The position numbers and the translations under genes are program-made. Shown here piece by piece: positions 1 to 11,560 of a stretch of 64,000 nt of DNA. Position 1 is the first letter of the stretch. Each line of letters opens with the position of its first letter. This DNA comes from Zygnema cylindricum (taxonomy: Eukaryota; Streptophyta; Zygnematophyceae; Zygnematales; Zygnemataceae), in NCBI GenBank assembly GCA_037447655.1, contig JBBHKE010002506.1, forward strand, positions 303,152-367,151, given 5' to 3'. The notes under the pieces were generated by a model that worked only from the letters and a program-made list of their open reading frames with translations, was not told where the DNA came from and made no database searches.

Positions 1-153
1 GAGTTTCGCAAACAAGGCCAAAATTTTAGCTGTTCAATGAACATTAATAGTACGAAACATATACATAGCCCAACCAGTTACGCTGCACAACTCGTTTGTG
101 TACAAACACTGGCAATTTTTGTTAATTCGGTTTTTGAATTTCACACCTCTCGT

Positions 154-898
154 GAGAGGTCGCAAAAGTCAAAAAAAATCATACCCGAAACCGACAGTTT
201 TTTTTTTTTCAAAATCTGAGTAACCGACGCCCGACCGAGTTTTGTCACGCTCCAAAATTGTTAACCGTTAACCGACCGTCGTTTACGAAAAAAAAAATCA
301 ACCGAATCTTGATTTTTCGCGACTAACCGTGCCCGCCTGTAACAGAAAAAGTACAAAATTAATCAATGTACGACGGAATAAGCCAATAATTACGATTTGT
401 CGCGTTCCCTAAGATTTGCGAAATGAATAGTGTTACTACCGTGTCAGATTTGCGACGCTTTGTCGCGTTGCCTAAGATTTGCGAAATGAATACTGTACTA
501 CCGTGTCAGATTTGCGACGCTTTGTCGCTTTCCCTAAGATTTTCGAAATGAATAGTGTACTACCGTGTCAGATTTGCGAGGCTTTGTCGCGTTCACTTTG
601 ATTTGCGAAATAAATAGCTTACTACAGTACCGTGTCAGATTTGCGACGCTAATCATGATGTCACGTACTTCCACGATGCCAAAGAGTACAAAGTACGAGA
701 TTGTTGGATTATAGGGACAGTACAAAATTTTCATTTTTTGGTTGACCGACCGTAACCGACCGTTTTTTTTTTCCTGGGTGAATCAACCGACCGTAACTGC
801 CCGACCCCCAAAATTTGGCAACCGAATCCGTTCCGGATCCGGCGCGGGCGGTCGGTTAACGGTCGGTCACGGTTTCGGTTGACCGTTTGCGACCTCTG
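154..898. mobile_element. Non-autonomous hAT-type element, family A, copy 1
   Basis: The element runs from GAGAGGTCGCAAAAGTC to a reverse-complement end GTTTGCGACCTCTG, and is flanked by a perfect 8-bp duplication CCTCTCGT (146-153 and 899-906). An 8-bp duplication with CAGAGG-like ends is the signature of hAT transposons. It has no transposase ORF. The interior holds about four tandem units of roughly 62 bp. A second copy lies at 62053-62854. The superfamily call rests on ends and duplication length only. Confidence 0.82.
394..650. repeat. Tandem array of ~62-bp units inside hAT-A copy 1
   Basis: About four imperfect units, each containing TTTGCGACGCTTTGTCGC, CCTAAGATTTGCGAAATG and TACTACCGTGTCA. 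Units differ by point changes and 1-5 bp indels. The homologous array in the copy at 62053-62854 has about six units. Confidence 0.85.
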
Positions 899-940
899 CC
901 TCTCGTACTTTCACGTATGTATACGTTTGAAAGTATCTAG

Positions 941-1772
941 TAGTGTTGTGTATCGGTAAGGATTTGCCGATAACCGATATGGGCCTTTTTTCGGGTAGCC
1001 GATAATCGATGTATTGGTATGACATACTGTTATCGGTGTTATCGCCGATAAATAACCGATATTTATCGCTTTTTATCGGGGATAACACCGATATCGATAA
1101 CTATCGGCGATATCTGTACAGACCGTACAGATAAATGTACAGTTAGTACACTCAGCTGTACGTGTTATTCCCCGGACGCGCCGCGGACCCCCTTCCCCCC
1201 GATTTCGGCAAAAAATCGCAATGAATAAATATATATTTTTACTATTTTATAAAAAACTAATATTTCCTCAAATAAGTGCCCCTGAATTGTCAAAAGATGG
1301 TAAAACTAATATTTCCTCAAATAAGTGCCCCTGAATCGTCAAAAGATTGTGGCAGTAGGCTGCAGTAAATGGCGGCAGTCTGACAGATGTGTCTGTACGT
1401 ATGTTTTTCGAAAAATTTTGATTTAAAATTTTACAATGTAATTTAATTTGTTCGTTTCAATACTATAGTTTTGGAACTAAAAGTATTGTTTTAAATTTAT
1501 TGACTTTTATGTGCTGCGTTGTCCGTAATAGATTTTAGTTAAACCGATACGAAACAGATACATTATACGGCATACCACGCTATATAAAGTAAATAATATA
1601 ATACAGTTTGCTATACAGTAGTATTGTATACATACTATATTTTCTAAAAGTTATCGCCGATATGGAATTTGTTGGTCTCTGACTGATATATCGGGACCCC
1701 TGACCGTTCGATAACCAATAACTATCGGTATCGGTGTTATCGCGATAAATTTTTAACCGATACACAACAATA
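941..1772. mobile_element. Non-autonomous hAT-type element, family B, copy 1
   Basis: The left end TAGTGTTGTGTATCGGTAA pairs with the inverted right end TTAACCGATACACAACAATA. The flanking 8-mers GTATCTAG (933-940) and GTATCTAC (1773-1780) match at 7 of 8 positions, as expected for a hAT target duplication. The interior is rich in TATCG/CGATA words and has no transposase. It starts only 42 bases after hAT-A copy 1. An opposite-orientation copy lies at 59815-60709. Confidence 0.8.
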
Positions 1773-2317
1773 GTATCTACGATTACGCGTATCGGGTACA
1801 ATAAGTTGGAACTAGCAAAAACTGCCAAAGAGTGTTTCCGTGTTGATGGTGATGTTACCCCATCCCCCATAAAGTGTCATGGAGATGACGTTGATGTAAC
1901 CTTTCATCGTACGCATGACAAGTCGAAGCTGTCAAAGTCCAATGTGCTTCCACTCCATCGTTCCCACCGGCTATGGCTCCCTCTTCGGTTCATCCGCCTT
2001 CGCAGTTTCTCACTTTTTTCAAACCTTGCTCTTCGCACCACGTGTCACCTACAAATGGCATGTCAATTATTGCCGTACTTTGTGCAGGAGGGACGACTGT
2101 CTCTTATCAGGAATGCTGGCTATTATATGTTTCCATGCTGCAGATGTCTTTCCAAATATCTACTGGTTCCCTTTTCAAGAGTAAATTTCATGAGTGGAAC
2201 CATTTTGGTAGTGATAGTTTGCCGTTTGGCTTTCTTAAGATCTTTCGGAAAGAAACTATTGGAGTATAAGATTTTATACTTTTTGTTGCTTTTTCTGGAG
2301 TTCCTGTGAAAAGCAAA
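1773..2317 (+). promoter_or_regulatory. 5' flank of the first GH81 gene, with a possible upstream coding exon
   Basis: This is the region between the hAT-B element and the chosen start codon. An ATG at 1973 opens a frame beginning MAPSSVHPPSQF. A donor AAGA|GTAAAT at 2181 and an acceptor after the pyrimidine tract ending CTGGAG (2300) would splice 1973-2180 in frame to 2301 onward and give a longer N-terminus. No promoter motif is convincing. The alternative exon is inference from splice phase only. Confidence 0.35.
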
Positions 2318-5300
2318 ATGGACTCAGCTCCAGGGTTTCCTACAATCGTGACAACTGCCCCACCCCCTGCCACACCATTTTTGGCGTCCAACCTTTCGGT
2401 GAGTTCACCATTAGTTGTGTTGAATTCAGTCCATAATGGTGCATGAAAGTATTCATGTAATTCATTTCAAAAAAATGAAAATTTTTGGATTTAAGATTCC
2501 TTTGATTTTGAAATTTGACTTTTAACAAACATCCTTTGTTCTTTTTTTTCTTCTTATTGACCTAATTTTATTGGTCTAACCTGCATTGGGAAGCATGGCT
2601 GTTGCAAAGAATGCAGCTTTATGTTGCATTGAGATCACGATTGCGGGAATTAGTGTTTCTTGTTGCTTTTTAAGTAAATATTATTAGCTAGTGTGTTAGC
2701 TTTAGTACATGAAGTTTTGATCATTTCCTTTTGAGATACTTCTGGAGTGTGTACCTAGGTTCGCTGTTGTTTATTTCATTCAAAGGACAGTATCTCACTT
2801 TTGGTTTCTGATTATGATTGTCTGTGCAAGTTTTTACGGAGCAATGCTTCAAATAATGTATGTAGTGTGCTTGTTTGCATTTAATTGTGACCCAAGGGGA
2901 ACATTCGTTTAAAGTGAATTGCATACGTAAGTTGGAATGGTATGCTTGTGCATTTGATAAGAATGTAATTTTTATGTTTGTTTCAAGTGTTCCTCATGGA
3001 TGCTGTTTGAATACATGAGCTTGTTGTCGAAGGGCTCAGACCAGGACTCTGATTCGAGTACTTATACACTGCTATTTCCAGATTTACTTGTTGAAGTGCT
3101 GATAGTTTGTTCTTGTAATAATTGGCCACAGCCTCCATTTCCTACCAATGCTTTTTGGGAGAATTATGTCCTCAATGCGGGAAATGCACCGGAGATGATT
3201 TCACCCTACATAGCGCAGATAAATATGTCTTCCGTTGCCTTTGGTTTCCCTCTACGAACTGTATCTTCAACTCTTATTGTGCAGGTGAGTTGGTTTTCTG
3301 AACTCATGAGGTTTTCTGCTGTAATGTCTAAGATTTCTTTTACTGTTTCAACCTTAGCTTTGTGTTAGTGACAGGCCCAAGTGAGTTAGCGAATGTGTGG
3401 CTTTGGGATACATCTGATCTGGGAACCAAGGAATACTTCTAACATGTTTCATCACAACATCTTTGTGGATTTCAGACCATTAACAAAAATCAATGGCCAC
3501 TTCATGTTACCCAGCCTCCTCTTCCATGACCATTATTCAGGGAGCTCTACTGAATTTTGTTTACTTTTTCTTGATCTGCCTGTTAGTTTTCTATGTTTTA
3601 TTGCCCTGGTTTTGTCCTCTTATGTTGACATTTGCCTGACATACTGGCAGGCTTTTATCACGGATCTCATATTGTCTGTGGCTGAGACTGTACCAGCCCC
3701 GACCATTACAACGTATGACAAACTCAGTGTCACCTTTAACTGGGGTCCTGGCCTAATTGTTCCTCTTGTTCGAGGTAGTCCGTATGTCACCTTCCGTTTC
3801 GATGGATTAACACCAAGGTTCAATAGTATTCACGCTGTAATTAATTTTTCTTCAAATACGGAAGCAACAAAATATAGAGTGGGTTTTAACAATGGGCAGG
3901 TGAGATGGTTAACATCAACTGAAACTTCACTTTTTCATCTTACCGCTTCGATGTTTGACTTGCTTTACATTTCACTTCATTTATTCACTGGCTTCTATTC
4001 ACTTTAATGTGGACTGTTGCTTGTGACAATGCCGATAATGTACTCTCTCAAATAATCTAGTAATTTTCACTAATTTTATCTTATTGGTTTAGCCCCTGCT
4101 CATTTGTTGTTGTTTGTTGTTGCTGCTTTTGTTTCATTTGCTTTTTGCATTGAACACACCTGGTTAAGTTATGCGCCATTCCTTGTTTTATTCGTTTTTG
4201 ATATTGAGCAAATCTGGCTAATCTTTGCATTCATTTCTTCTTTTATTCGTCCTTTATGTTTCACAGACCTGGTTAATCTATGCGTCAAGTGCTCTCACAT
4301 TATCTACTCCTGTCAACGACAACACAGGTGCATCGTTCAGCGGATCAGAACCTTTCTCTGGGGTGATTCGTTTGGCTCTTTTGCCTGTTGATCAACCTCT
4401 GTCGGAGACCACTCTCGATTATTACAGTGAGACATATCCGACAGGATGTGACATCAGCATTGAGGAGTCCCAGATTAGCTACAGTTGGCAGTCTGAGAGC
4501 ATGGGAACACTTCCTCCATCGGAGCTTCTTCTTTTGACCCTTCCTGGTAGGCAATGGCTTCGAAGCATGCATCTTTACAGTTCGGGAAGAGGAATCTGAT
4601 TTATAGCTTTTTGCAAGCAGGCACATGGTTTTTATGTGTTTTTTAGCAGCTTAATTTATCTTAGTAGCAATTGGCTTCAGAGAGTTTAGGCGATTTCTAG
4701 TGCCACTGAGACTGCAGAGATTAAAAAGAGGCAGACAATTATTATGTTTTTTTAGGGGTTTTTAGGTGGAGGTTCTGATTGTGTACAACTACCCGTTGCT
4801 TTTGGAGGAAAGGAATCAATAGTGTAAATGCAAGTGAGATTATACAATACTCATTTAGTGTACGGAGACATGGCAGTTTTTATGCACTCTTTAATAGATT
4901 TGTATGCTTTTTGGCCAAAAATTGCCCTATCGCTATTAGTGTTGGTAACACCAAGAGTGATGGGCGTTGTAACCTCATGGTGCAGCAGTATATGATCTTT
5001 CCAGCGAAAATTGATACTGAAGTATGTTTTGTTTTCTTGTGCGGACTTTCAGGTCTATACAAAAGTCAAGAAATGGTAGTATCATTTTTTACAGTCTTTA
5101 GTTCGATAAGTTGTTTAACTGTTTCTTCTGTTAGCATGGAGAGGACAAGCAGACATTCACAATTTGCAAGACAGAAATGATAATAAAAAAAAGATACAGA
5201 AAGATATCACGGGAATGGCACTAAAGCTAGTTGACCCTGAGGTGCTTGTCAAATGGCTCAGGTGGTGCTGGAAGTTCAAAAAGACTAGTGAACTTAGTTT

Positions 5301-8099
5301 TCGACATCAATTTGACTTCCATATTATCCAGTTTCTTGAAGGAACCTTTTAGTTGGATCGCTTTCTGTTTCAAACCTCTATTCTTTTTCTTCATGTCTGT
5401 TATTCACATTTCAGAATCAATCACGCACAAATTAAACAGGATAGTCCTCTTCCTAGCCTTTTGTTGAAGGTTTTCCTATTCTTGTTTCTGCGGTTGTTGC
5501 AGTTCATCGCTGGTTTGTGAATCTTACTGTAAGTTCTTCAGACGTGCCTGAGGAACTCTCTCCTACTTCTCTCAGCTATGAAACTATCGATGGTGTGGCT
5601 ATTGGAGTTGTCGGCACCAATTGGGTTATTCAGACAAGTGGTACCTCTGTCGGGTGGTACTCCTCCAATGGGGTATCTGACCCCGACGAATTGGCAGCGG
5701 TGCAATCTGCAGTGAGAATGGTGAGCATTATTCATTAAAAAGATCCAAAAACTGAGAATGTATCCAGCTTTTTTTTGTCTACTTAGTACTTAGAGAACTT
5801 CGATAGCATGGTGTATGTTCTGAACAAGGATGATGTATCATAGCTGTCTACCCAGAAAGAATCTTGAACTACGTAAGCTTTTTTCCAATCCATAACGATG
5901 TCTATGGTTGTCACTTATTTATTAAAAATTCCGTGATTGAGAAAGCCTAAGCCTACGAAGCCTTCATGTACTTAGTACTCGCTGATTACGAGATAGTGTG
6001 GTGGTTTGAATGAGTTTGTATATTTCAAATTTTGCGCAAGGGTGATGTAACATTGGTGTCTTCCCAGAAAGAATCTCAAGCTACATGAGCTTTTTTCCAT
6101 TCATGATGATGGTTTTATTTGGGTAATGGAAACAAGATATGCTGCTGTGCTGTTGCTTATTGGATAATTATACGTACGGGATCACTTCTGTTATTGGCCA
6201 GTAATGGCAGTAACCGTACAGAAAATGAATGATTCATATTCTTTTCTGTAAGATTGCTGCGACTACTGCTAACAGCTTGCATGTGTTAATGACCTTGTTG
6301 GTAAGCATCCGGTATGTTCATTGCTTTAACTGCTAGCCGACACCATGATATGTGCTTTGCACGGTTATTATACGTACGCAATTACCGGTGAAATTGGCCA
6401 GTAATCACAGTAATTGTACAAAGACTATTTACTTTTTTAAATGAGATAATTCAGTTTTCTGTATGATTATTTTGACTACTGTGCCAGTATTGCCAGTAAT
6501 AGCATATACATAATTTGCCGCGTTTGACACCTGGGAAAGAGCATTAGGTTCAGGGATACTTGAAAATAATTTGCAGACTGGGTTTCCAGATTTTGGTGCA
6601 TCTTTCAAAATATATTCTTCTCTTCCCTGGCTGTTTCCGGCTCTTACAGCGGCATGTAAACCTAACAAAACTTTGCATTGCTGTCTTATTTTCTCACAGG
6701 ATATTGCCTCCCTTGCATCCATCGACAATATTCCCTCGACGTATACCTTTGGGAAGATCGCTGCTCGAGCCGCTCGACTTGCTCTGATAGCAGAAGAAGT
6801 TGGTTCGCCAGGACTGACCCCGACAGTCGCAAACTACTTGGAGAAGTACCTCACGATGTGGTTCACTGGGACTTATCCTGGAAATAGTTTTCTCTATGAT
6901 AATCGATGGGGAGGCATTCTCAGTATGTCAGGGGCATTAGATCCAGTGAGTTACACCCTGTTACATCTCAACGGGATTTTGTTTTTGTTTTTTTTTAAGT
7001 TGTTGATGGTTGTCGATCGTGCTCATTTTTAACCTACTTTATTGCTCAAATTCAAGGTTGTTTTTCCGCCGTTAGGAAGATTGCACTATAATTTCGAGGA
7101 TTGGTGGCAAGGTTTTAAGTAAGAATTTCTTAGTTTCATAAATTAACTTCCAATCTGACATTAGTCTCAGAATTTCCCTGCAACTTGACCTTTGTAACGG
7201 CTCCTTTATCAACACAGAGATATATGGTTGTTATAACAGGATAATTTGCTTATCCATGGCTATCAAAAAATAGTGTTGACATGGCTGACCCCACCCTCTC
7301 TTTTGTCCTTTCCTATTTTCAGAATGCCGACTATGGGTTGGGTATGTATAACGACCATCATTATCATTACGGTTATTTCCTTTATGCTTCAGCTGTCCTT
7401 GCAAAACTCAACTCTTCTTGGGGTCAAACGTATAAACCACAAATTTATTCGCTCTTGCGAGACTTCGTGACTGTCGATTCTACCGATCCTTATTACACCG
7501 AGCTCCGAAACTTTGACCCTTACGTATTACACTCGTGGTCTTCTGGTCTCTTTGAATTTGCCGCGGGACGCAATCAGGAGAGCACCAGTGAGGCTGTAAA
7601 TGCCTATTATGCCGCCTCATTGGTGGGTCTTGCTTTTAATGACTCCTCCTTGGTCACTGTGGGGTCCACTCTCGCTCGATTTGAGAGCCATAGCGCCAAC
7701 GTTTTTTGGTTCATTGGGGAAAATTCCACGCTGTATGATCCTGTTTTCACGGCGGATAACCGTGTAGTAGGAGTATTGTGGTCTATTATGAGAGATGCAA
7801 ACCTCTGGTTTGCACCTGCAACTTATCGTACTTTTCGTCTCGGGATTCAAGTACTTCCAATCACACCTTACACTGGAATTCTTCACAGTAATTTGAATTA
7901 TACGAGACAGCTTGTCACGTGGGCTCTGGCATCTCCGGAGGGTACAACGGACCAATGGAACGGGTTTGTGTGGGCCTTGCAAGCTCTCTATGATCCGTCG
8001 GGAGCTCTCACTAATGTCCAGTCTTTGACAAGTTTCGATGAAGGAAATTCGATGTCAAATATGCTGTGGTGGGTATTCACTCGAGAAACAACTACATAG
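2318..8099 (+). CDS. GH81 endo-1,3-beta-glucanase, seven exons
   Basis: A family GH81 endo-beta-1,3-glucanase, which hydrolyses callose-type or fungal beta-1,3-glucan. My model joins 2318-2398, 3132-3284, 3651-3899, 4267-4546, 5503-5720, 6700-6945 and 7323-8099. All junctions are GT-AG and in phase, giving 667 residues, slightly short of typical plant members. The N-terminal beta-sandwich (about residues 25-260) carries PPFPTNAFWENYVLN and VPLVRGSPYVTF. The C-terminal helical barrel (about 330-665) carries GKIAARAARLALIAEE, NDHHYHYGYF with the predicted catalytic Asp420 and His424, and GRNQESTSEAV with candidate base Glu495 and Glu499. The frame ends NMLWWVFTRE then TAG. No signal peptide is obvious from the start at 2318, so location is uncertain; an upstream start at 1973 is possible. 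Intron 5 holds degenerate repeats. It is tail-to-tail with a partial paralogue at 14452-17266. Confidence 0.9.
5821..6480. repeat. Degenerate ~200-bp duplications in intron 5 of the GH81 gene
   Basis: Words recur about 200-213 bases apart. TGATGTA...CCCAGAAAGAATCT...GCTTTTTTCCA occurs near 5830 and again near 6040. TTATACGTACG...TTGGCCAGTAAT occurs near 6170 and again near 6370. GACTACTG occurs near 6260 and again near 6473. These are old direct duplications inside the intron, with no coding content. Confidence 0.6.
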
Positions 8100-8170
8100 G
8101 AAAATTTGGCTGAGAAATAGCCAAATCTTGCACTATTGTCACTAGAACTTGAGATAGTTTTTGTATGTTT

Positions 8171-8356
8171 ATTTTTTCCTCTCGTTGTTAAATTTCAGTT
8201 TTCTGAAGTTTTTCTATAAGAAAACGAAACTACTCAGAAGAAGACGGAATTAAGAGATATTCTCGTAGTTTTATTTTTTCCTCTCGTTGTTAAATTTCAG
8301 ATTTCTGGAGTGTTTCTATAAGAAAACGAAACTACTTACAAGAAGTCGGAATGAAG
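8171..8356. repeat. 102-bp tandem duplication just 3' of the GH81 gene
   Basis: Two copies start at 8171 and 8273. Both contain TTTTTTCCTCTCGTTGTTAA, a TTTCTATAAGAAAACGAAAC block and an AAGAAG-CGGAAT-AAGAGA tail. They differ by a few substitutions. They lie 72 bases after the stop codon, so probably in the 3' UTR or terminator region. Confidence 0.8.
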
Positions 8357-8478
8357 AGAGGTATTAGAAAACGATGCTGTTTCTTGTATGCAACAGCTGT
8401 GGCCACCATTTTTGCTGCACAAAGATATGTGATTCTGAATAGGATGTAGTCTATTGGCGTCTGCCTCATTATAGTATG

Positions 8479-8512
8479 AGCGGATTTGTAGCGGATTTGT
8501 AGCGGATTTGTA
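8479..8512. repeat. Three 11-bp tandem repeats
   Basis: GCGGATTTGTA is repeated three times head-to-tail. It is a short microsatellite in intergenic DNA downstream of the GH81 gene. Confidence 0.85.
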
Positions 8513-10004
8513 AAGTTTTTCAGAGAAGATAAATTTTAAATAGAGTTTTGGCTATGTCTTTGTTGCCTATGTCATTACTGCAAATCTTGTCATGTTTGCT
8601 ATTGGAAAGGTGATATGAATATATTTGTGATGTTTATATAACATCTTACGAAACAATGCCTACATGTGAATGCTGATTGTTCTCCTTTGGAAATTTTACA
8701 TTGTTCCCCTTTTGAGGCCATGGATTAAACATGACAGATGGATAAAAAAAGAAATCATTAAGTTTACCTAGTGCCGATCCAAAGAAGGAAAACTTTAATC
8801 TGATGTGCGAGAAATGGTTTTCTAAAGAGGTGGCCTTGTCTCTGTCCTTCTGTAGGACAGACGTCGCCTATTTGAACTGTCAAATGGAATTAGTGCAAGA
8901 TCGGAGGTTTTGCATGTGGTTGTGTTTGATGGCGCTGATGGACAACAGTGGACACATGAACATGTTGTCCACCATCAATGCTGCTTTTTTTTCACAAGAA
9001 TTACTGCAGACGGACATGTGATCCTTTTCAGCGTGCTCCTCGGAACAGAACGGAACGGAACAGCATGCTCCTCGGAGCATTCATGGCTATGGCAGATTGT
9101 TCCAGAGGATTTGACAAGCCTGTTTCCAAGAAACCCTGTCTATAACAGTTTTTCAAACAGATATTCCCTAGTTTTCTTTCCGAAAAGTTTAAAGATTTGA
9201 ACAAATTCTCGGATTAGCAATTTGGAAAATAGAAGATATACTGGGTATCATATACCTTCCTGTAGATTTCTAACGAAAGAATATTACGTTTAACATATTC
9301 CAGTAAACCATTTTACTATTCATTCTCCTGTATCATTTTCTTAATGAAAAAATAAATGCACGCCACTGCATTTCAAGGCTTTGTCGCAAAACGACAAGCA
9401 AAAACGGCACAGACTCGCGGAACCTGAAAATCTGTTCCACCGCCGTACCATATCCCCAGAAACGTATGCATTCCGTACGAAACCGCAACTCGAAAGGGCA
9501 TTAAGTTTCCACAGACTTCCACGTGTCGGCCTCTCCTCAAAACAATCCGCCAAGGCTATGCCATTCGACAAAATAGTTATTCCACGTCATTCGTAGGTGT
9601 CCGAACTCTGAGGGAGGAACAGGTTTGAGCATACCATATGTAGTGAAACCGTACTGGACACGTCATCCGCTCATAATTAGCGTAAAATAAGGAGAAACTC
9701 CATAAAATATCTCCACACCTATTTCATACGGTAGAAAACTCCGGAAATTAAAGCCAGATCAAGTATACGTTATAAAATCGAACTTTAACGAGCGAAATAG
9801 TCGTACAAAAAAAGGGTTAAAGCCTTAAACAGCCGTACAGTATGGACTATGGAGGAAAACCCTTCATGATATGATAAAATTAGTACGCACTTTATAGCTT
9901 TGACTGTCGAAATACTGAAATAGTCATAAACAAAAGTGTTAAAACAAGCGTATAATACGCAGGAACCCTCCAAGCATCGAAAATTTAGTACGCACTTTAT
10001 ACCG
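8513..10004. other. Intergenic, no gene recognised
   Basis: AT-rich DNA with only short, scattered open frames and no recognisable protein. A small direct repeat GCTCCTCGGA with GAACGGAACGGAAC lies around 9030-9080. I see no TIR or conserved motif. Confidence 0.5.
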
Positions 10005-11560
10005 CTTTATACCTTAGTTCGGAATTCGAAGTAGTTCGTCGGCGGAAGTTGGCGCGAGGTCGGTGGCGGCCGCAACCGCCGACTTCCGCCGGCGTTCGGA
10101 TCGGTTGCCACGGCCGGCAACCCACTCTCCCTCTCTCTCCCTCCCCAACCCCCCGTCAAAACAACCTTACCTCCCTCTCCCTTCACCCCCACGACCATCT
10201 CCCTGGCCTCCCCACCCGACTCCAGTTCCATCCATTCAGCCCACCCCTCCGGTCCCTCTAACAGCACCCCCNNNNNNNNNNNNNNNNNNNNNNNNNNNNN
10301 NNNNNNNNNNNNNNNNNNNNNNNNNNNNNNNNNNNNNNNNNNNNNNNNNNNNNNNNNNNNNNNNNNNNNNNNNNNNNNNNNNNNNNNNNNNNNNNNNNNN
10401 NNNNNNNNNNNNNNNNNNNNNNNNNNNNNNNNNNNNNNNNNNNNNNNNNNNNNNNNNNNNNNNNNNNNNNNNNNNNNNNNNNNNNNNNNNNNNNNNNNNN
10501 NNNNNNNNNNNNNNNNNNNNNNNNNNNNNNNNNNNNNNNNNNNNNNNNNNNNNNNNNNNNNNNNNNNNNNNNNNNNNNNNNNNNNNNNNNNNNNNNNNNN
10601 NNNNNNNNNNNNNNNNNNNNNNNNNNNNNNNNNNNNNNNNNNNNNNNNNNNNNNNNNNNNNNNNNNNNNNNNNNNNNNNNNNNNNNNNNNNNNNNNNNNN
10701 NNNNNNNNNNNNNNNNNNNNNNNNNNNNNNNNNNNNNNNNNNNNNNNNNNNNNNNNNNNNNNNNNNNNNNNNNNNNNNNNNNNNNNNNNNNNNNNNNNNN
10801 NNNNNNNNNNNNNNNNNNNNNNNNNNNNNNNNNNNNNNNNNNNNNNNNNNNNNNNNNNNNNNNNNNNNNNNNNNNNNNNNNNNNNNNNNNNNNNNNNNNN
10901 NNNNNNNNNNNNNNNNNNNNNNNNNNNNNNNNNNNNNNNNNNNNNNNNNNNNNNNNNNNNNNNNNNNNNNNNNNNNNNNNNNNNNNNNNNNNNNNNNNNN
11001 NNNNNNNNNNNNNNNNNNNNNNNNNNNNNNNNNNNNNNNNNNNNNNNNNNNNNNNNNNNNNNNNNNNNNNNNNNNNNNNNNNNNNNNNNNNNNNNNNNNN
11101 NNNNNNNNNNNNNNNNNNNNNNNNNNNNNNNNNNNNNNNNNNNNNNNNNNNNNNNNNNNNNNNNNNNNNNNNNNNNNNNNNNNNNNNNNNNNNNNNNNNN
11201 NNNNNNNNNNNNNNNNNNNNNNACATGGTCGCCGCGGTTTCCTCGGCGGCTTACTTCATATGCGGCAGCGAGCGGCGTCGTGCACGCTTCTCCGGCCCCT
11301 AGGTGCACCGTCGTCGACGTTGTCTAAAGGAGGGGGCTGGCGGCCGGCTGTCTAGGAGGTTTTGACCGCGAACGACGGCGGTAAAAATTTGGAGGAGGAA
11401 GGAGACTGCTGCCACGTGGATCCCCGGCCTCTTCGCACGTGCTGCGGCGAGCGACGGCGTATACTTCATTCGGCGGCTCCTTTGGCGCCGCTGGTACAGA
11501 TAACTGCCTGACTCGCTGTTGAGTTAACGGTGGGAAGTTGACGGCCGCGTCACTTTTGTT
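10005..11560. other. GC-rich island interrupted by an assembly gap
   Basis: The flanks are strongly GC-rich (GCGCGAGGTCGGTGGCGGCC near 10051; GTGCTGCGGCGAGCGACG near 11439), with polypyrimidine tracts before the gap. Bases 10272-11222 are all N (951 bases). No recognisable coding sequence is visible on either side; long open frames here are an artefact of the Ns. It could be an unmethylated CpG-type island or a GC-rich repeat that defeated assembly. Confidence 0.6.

Noticed and set aside
394-650. Tandem units considered as a CRISPR-like array
   Set aside because: Units are contiguous, with no unique spacers, lie inside a hAT element and belong to a eukaryotic genome.
1806-2309. A 167-residue plus-strand frame before the GH81 start
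   Set aside because: Not the frame of the GH81 exons and no recognisable domain; more likely a 5' leader, although an alternative 5' exon in another frame (1973-2180) is possible.
10007-11355. Long open frames on both strands across 10007-11355
   Set aside because: Most of each frame is the N gap, which is read as open. The flanking residues are low-complexity.
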